Part shown: piece by piece, positions 60,766-64,000 of the stretch
How positions within the stretch are numbered: position 1 is the stretch's first letter
How the letters are laid out: each line of letters begins with the position of its first letter
Source: Pseudomonadota bacterium
GTDB taxonomy: Bacteria; Myxococcota_A; UBA796; GCA-2862545
Length of the DNA: 64,000 nt
Assembly (NCBI GenBank): GCA_947505245.1
Contig: CANNIZ010000016.1
Span: forward strand, 30,846 to 94,845
Direction: 5' to 3'
Made by a program: the position numbers and the translations under genes
The notes under the pieces: generated by a model
What the model saw: only the letters and a program-made list of their open reading frames with translations
Told to the model about the DNA's origin: nothing
Databases searched by the model: none

Positions 60766-63507
60766 ATGCTGCTCTGGATCCCCACGGCGCTCGCCGTAGA
60801 CGTGCCTGACTTCGTCGCCGGTCAGCACGTGTACGTCTCGCCAGGAACCGCAGCGTTCGCGCACACGCGCACCGACGCCGCGACCGGCGCCACCCATGAA
60901 CCGATCAACGTCGTCGTCTACGAGACGGTGATTCGCAACGGGGCCCCGACCCGCTCGAGCTTCACCGAGGACGCGCTCGAAGAGACGCTCGCGGCCTGGC
61001 GCGCCGACCCCGACTTCCAGGCCGACAAGGACAGCCTCGTCGTGCTCGGGCTCGACGACCGCGAGGTTCGGCTCGTCGCAGGCTCGACGTGGGACACCCA
61101 GCTGCGCCTGCACAACGACACGCTGCTGCCGTTGATCGACGAGGCGTTCATGCCCGTCGCGATGACCGGCGACCTCGACGGCGGGCTCGCGGCGCTCGTC
61201 GCCCGGTTCGACAACGAGATCGAGGACCGCAAGCTCCGCAAGGACGCGGGCAAGGTTCCGACGTTCGATCCTGCACGACGCGTATACGTCGTGCCCGACG
61301 GATTCGTAACGGCGCCGATGACCGAGGCCGCGGCGGCGGCCGCCAAGCCCCCCGTGTACGTCGTGTTCTACGAGCGGGCTGAAGGGCTCGACAACATCGG
61401 ACTGCGCGAGGCCTCCGCGACCACCTTCCGCGCGTTCACGGCGGCCGGTATGCCCAAAGACGCCGCGCTGGTCGTGGTGGCGGCCGACGCCGGGAAGTGG
61501 GAGGCCACGGCCGGCGATCTCCGAAGCGAGCTCCTTGAACGGTCGTGGTACTCGCCGGGCGGTTCGGTCTACGAACTCGACGAAACCGGCCAGAAGGCAG
61601 TTGCCGAGGTCAACACCGACCTCGACCTCGCCATCGCCGCGCGCAAGAACCACGATCGGAACGTCCTGGCCGCAGAGATCGGTGTGCCCTCGTTCGCGTT
61701 CCTCGGGCTCGGCGGGTTCGCCGCCGCCCTCGTGATGGCCGCGCGAAGCCGGTTCCGAGACGCGCGCGACACCTGGCAGGAGACGCTCACGAAGGGCCGC
61801 GAGAACGTCGAGATGTTCCGGACCGACACCGTCCTGCGCGACAAGATCGTCGACCTCCGCCTGCGCGGCCCCGTCACCCTGAAGCTGGTGGACCACGTCA
61901 CCACCTTGATCGACGAGATCGAGGTCGGCGTGCGCGCCCTCGACGGCAACCTCGTCGCCTGTGAAGCCGCCGGCGGGTGGATGCCTGGCGCCTGGGGCCG
62001 CGCCACCGAGAAGCTCTCCGAGCCGTTTGAGTTCGACACGGGCAAAGCACAGCAGCGCCTGTTCGGTGGCCCCACGAAGGTCGTGACGATCAGCCCCGAC
62101 GAGTTCGTGAAGTCGCTCGACGCGAAGTACTCTGACGCCAAGGCCGGGTGGGCGCGCCTGCTCGACGCCGTCGACGCCTCGCTCCGGCGCGCGAGCGACG
62201 ACTTCCCGACGGATGATCTGCAGAAGATGCGGGCCGCGCTCGGCGCCGCCGGCCTGCCCGAGTCGTGGGTCGCGACGCACCCGCTCCTCGGCGACGCGGA
62301 GGGCACGTGGGCGAGGCTCGACGAGCTCCGAAAGGGCGACCCGGTGGCCTACGTGGACGAGCTCACCGCCGCGATCGCCCTCGACGACCAGCTCGAAGCC
62401 GACGTCGCCACCGTGGTCGCTGCCGTTACAGCGGCGCGCCAGTCGCGCGCAAAGGCCGACGCGATCGCCCTGGACGCCGTGAACACGACGATCACCTCGT
62501 CGCCGCGCCACCCCGGGGTCGCGTTGAGCGCCGCCCAAGCCGCAGACGACGCGCTCGCCGCGGAGATCGCCGACGACCCGCACACCGACGACCTCGTCGC
62601 GCGCGCGAACGCCTCCCGAGACGCCTGGGACTTCGTCGCAAAGTGTCGAACGGCCGTGATCGACGCGGTCACCAACGCGGCCACGCGAGTGACTGAGGCT
62701 GCAACCCGCGTGGCGTCGCTTGATCGGGACGTCGCCTCCGCCGTCGCCAACCTTGGAGCGCTGTTGCCCACCCACACCGCGTCGAGCGTGGCGGACGCCT
62801 GGGTCGAGGTAAAGGAGGCGCAGCAGGACGTCTCCGAAGCCAAGGCCGCGCTCGCGGAAGCCCAGCGACTGCTAGCCGAAGGGGCCCACCTCGGCGCGGA
62901 TGACGCCGCGGCGGTCGTGCGCGAGGAGCACGGCCAGGGCACGAAGAACCTCGCCGAGCTGGTCGCCATCCTCAACGCCGTCGTCCGAGCCGAACAGGAC
63001 GCCAAGCGCGGCCTCGCGGAGCTGCAGGCCCGCCGCTCGAACGTCGCGGCCGAGCTGCTGTTGTACAGCGGTCCGGCGTCCTCGCTGGCCGCTGGAGACG
63101 CCCTGTTCGGACAACTTCAACGGTCCATCACCGGGCCGATCGACTGGCGCTCCCGAGCGAACGACATCGTGTGCGTCAACGCCGCGTGGACGGGCGCCGT
63201 GACCTCCGCGCGTGTGGAGCACGAACGACGCGAGGCGGCGCGCAAAGAAGCCGAACGGCAGGCCGCTGCCGCCGCCGCTGCCGCTGCCGCTCGCGCACGT
63301 GCCGCGTCGTCGCGGTCCTCGAGCTACCGTTCCACGAGTTCGTCGTCGTCGTCCTGGGGCTCGTCGTCGCGTAGCAGCTCGTCGAGTTCGTCCTCCCGCA
63401 GCAGCAGCAGCTCCTCGAGCTCGGCCGGCCGCTCGTATTCGTCGTCCTCGAGCTCGTCGGGCCGGTCGTTCAGCAGCGGCGGCCGCAGCGCCGGGCGCAA
63501 GTTCTGA
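60766..63507 (+). CDS. TPM-domain membrane protein with coiled coil and Ser-rich tail
   Basis: This 913-residue protein has a short signal (MLLWIPTALA), then two TPM-like units (VVVYETVIRN...DSLVVLGLDDREV; VYVVFYERAEG...DAALVVVAADAG). A single helix near residue 310 (FAFLGLGGFAAALVMAA) leads to about 500 residues of Ala/Asp/Glu-rich helical coil. The tail is an Ala run followed by long Ser/Arg runs ending SFSSGGRSAGRKF, like the Gly/Ser tails of YgcG-type TPM proteins. ATG 60766 has GGAGG 5 bases upstream. Function is unknown; some TPM proteins act in photosystem repair or envelope maintenance. Confidence 0.72.
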   Translation: MLLWIPTALAVDVPDFVAGQHVYVSPGTAAFAHTRTDAATGATHEPINVVVYETVIRNGAPTRSSFTEDALEETLAAWRADPDFQADKDSLVVLGLDDREVRLVAGSTWDTQLRLHNDTLLPLIDEAFMPVAMTGDLDGGLAALVARFDNEIEDRKLRKDAGKVPTFDPARRVYVVPDGFVTAPMTEAAAAAAKPPVYVVFYERAEGLDNIGLREASATTFRAFTAAGMPKDAALVVVAADAGKWEATAGDLRSELLERSWYSPGGSVYELDETGQKAVAEVNTDLDLAIAARKNHDRNVLAAEIGVPSFAFLGLGGFAAALVMAARSRFRDARDTWQETLTKGRENVEMFRTDTVLRDKIVDLRLRGPVTLKLVDHVTTLIDEIEVGVRALDGNLVACEAAGGWMPGAWGRATEKLSEPFEFDTGKAQQRLFGGPTKVVTISPDEFVKSLDAKYSDAKAGWARLLDAVDASLRRASDDFPTDDLQKMRAALGAAGLPESWVATHPLLGDAEGTWARLDELRKGDPVAYVDELTAAIALDDQLEADVATVVAAVTAARQSRAKADAIALDAVNTTITSSPRHPGVALSAAQAADDALAAEIADDPHTDDLVARANASRDAWDFVAKCRTAVIDAVTNAATRVTEAATRVASLDRDVASAVANLGALLPTHTASSVADAWVEVKEAQQDVSEAKAALAEAQRLLAEGAHLGADDAAAVVREEHGQGTKNLAELVAILNAVVRAEQDAKRGLAELQARRSNVAAELLLYSGPASSLAAGDALFGQLQRSITGPIDWRSRANDIVCVNAAWTGAVTSARVEHERREAARKEAERQAAAAAAAAAARARAASSRSSSYRSTSSSSSSWGSSSRSSSSSSSSRSSSSSSSSAGRSYSSSSSSSGRSFSSGGRSAGRKF

Positions 63508-63512
63508 CGCGA

Positions 63513-64000
63513 CTACTCCGGGGTCAGCTCGCGACCGAGCGCCCGGTAGATCGAACGGCACACCGCGATGGCGCGCGGCGAGCGCACCTGGACCGCGAGG
63601 CTGTTCACGACGTAGCCGATCGCCACGCGATCAACAGGGTCAGCGAGGCCGAGTGATCCTCCCATTCCCGGGTGACCGAACGCCTCGGGGTTCGGCGAGA
63701 AGAAGCAGGTCTGCTCTTTCACGAAGCCCTGGGCGAACCCGATCGGCTTGTGCATCACGCGGTCGCTCTCGGTCCACGATTGGCGCGCCTTCACCGCGTC
63801 GATCGCGCCCGGCGACACCACGCGTGTTCCGTTCGCAGAGACGCCCCCGTTCGCGAGCGGGTCGTACAACGTCGCGAACCCGCGCGCGGTCGCGAGACCG
63901 CCGATCCACGGCAACTCGAGCTTTCGCACGTCGTAGCGGTCGAGGTGGTGGAACTGCCCCGCGCCGAGCTCGCGCGGGTTGCGCACCGCGCGCCACGAGG
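63513..64000 (-). CDS. Serine hydrolase, beta-lactamase/esterase family (C-terminal part)
   Basis: The gene runs off the right edge, leaving about 162 C-terminal residues; the frame is open to base 64000 (SWRAVRNPRE). FGHPGMGGSLGLADP is the HxGxGG motif of class C beta-lactamase-like serine hydrolases, and LATARGFATLYDPLANGG matches the family segment before it. The SxxK nucleophile lies outside the window. The residue at 63986 is encoded by an internal GTG, not a start. The substrate cannot be judged; many such proteins are esterases rather than lactamases. Confidence 0.8.
   Translation of the reverse strand, partial: SWRAVRNPRELGAGQFHHLDRYDVRKLELPWIGGLATARGFATLYDPLANGGVSANGTRVVSPGAIDAVKARQSWTESDRVMHKPIGFAQGFVKEQTCFFSPNPEAFGHPGMGGSLGLADPVDRVAIGYVVNSLAVQVRSPRAIAVCRSIYRALGRELTPE

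Noticed and set aside
63260..63490. Low-complexity GCC/GCT and TCG/AGC runs as a separate repeat element
   Set aside because: They encode the Ala run and Ser/Arg tail of the TPM protein in frame and end at its stop codon.
1..64000. tRNA, rRNA, prophage or insertion sequence
   Set aside because: No intergenic gap is large enough for an rRNA or transposase gene, and no cloverleaf, transposase, integrase or terminal inverted repeats could be recognised by eye.

Overview
The window looks like a chromosomal segment from a high-GC, Gram-negative bacterium of the Myxococcota / former Deltaproteobacteria type. The evidence is the strongly G/C-biased third codon positions, the frequent GTG and TTG starts coupled to upstream stops, the two surface proteins with myxosortase-like tails (Cys, hydrophobic stretch, Arg cluster), the thrombospondin type-3 repeats, the bacterial lipoxygenases and the large set of multiheme c-type cytochromes. 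Genus and species cannot be fixed from the sequence. I see no rRNA, tRNA, insertion sequence, phage genes or CRISPR array. Coding density is very high: no gap reaches 300 bases.

Layout. (1) 1-6.2 kb: the 3' end of a 2-oxoacid:ferredoxin oxidoreductase beta subunit, a small membrane protein, a membrane-anchored zinc-ribbon protein, an M24 peptidase, a type I asparaginase, a lipoprotein nuclease/phosphatase-fold protein with a carbohydrate-binding-like domain, and an NhaD-like transporter. (2) 6.3-24.2 kb, all on the minus strand: a DNA end-processing block, sbcD-sbcC followed by recC-recB-recD, preceded by a DUF3142-like lipoprotein, a repeat-rich secreted protein, a glyoxalase and an M48 peptidase/TerB-like fusion. 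(3) 24.3-31.5 kb: a probable lipid-oxidation locus with a canonical lipoxygenase (+) facing an overlapping minus-strand operon of a divergent lipoxygenase, an NTE-like cNMP-binding patatin phospholipase and a GAF-type membrane protein. (4) 31.5-44.0 kb: a five-gene minus-strand surface operon with a 2043-residue TSP3/LamG/Ig-like protein, a second TSP3 protein, an M43-like metzincin, an OmpA-family protein and an outer-membrane barrel. (5) 44.1-48.2 kb: a pentapeptide-repeat/ion-channel fusion whose stop codon overlaps that of a convergent MscS channel, plus a small secreted protein. (6) 48.3-60.7 kb: a plus-strand electron-transfer cluster ending in a strong hairpin terminator. (7) 60.8-64.0 kb: a TPM-domain membrane protein and the C-terminal part of a serine hydrolase.

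The cytochrome cluster is the outstanding feature. Eight multiheme cytochromes, with 64 CXXCH and 2 CX3CH motifs by eye, a predicted outer-membrane barrel and a 37-residue membrane peptide lie head to tail, most with 4-base stop/start overlaps. The parts needed for a trans-envelope wire are all present: a NapC/NirT-like inner-membrane quinol dehydrogenase, periplasmic carriers, a porin with lipoprotein cytochromes on both sides, and a decaheme OmcA/MtrC-family surface cytochrome. I infer a porin-cytochrome conduit for extracellular electron transfer, different in gene content and order from the Shewanella Mtr and the Geobacter Pcc loci.

The lipoxygenase/patatin locus is the second most interesting feature: a phospholipase that could release fatty acids sits between two lipoxygenase-fold enzymes that could oxygenate them.
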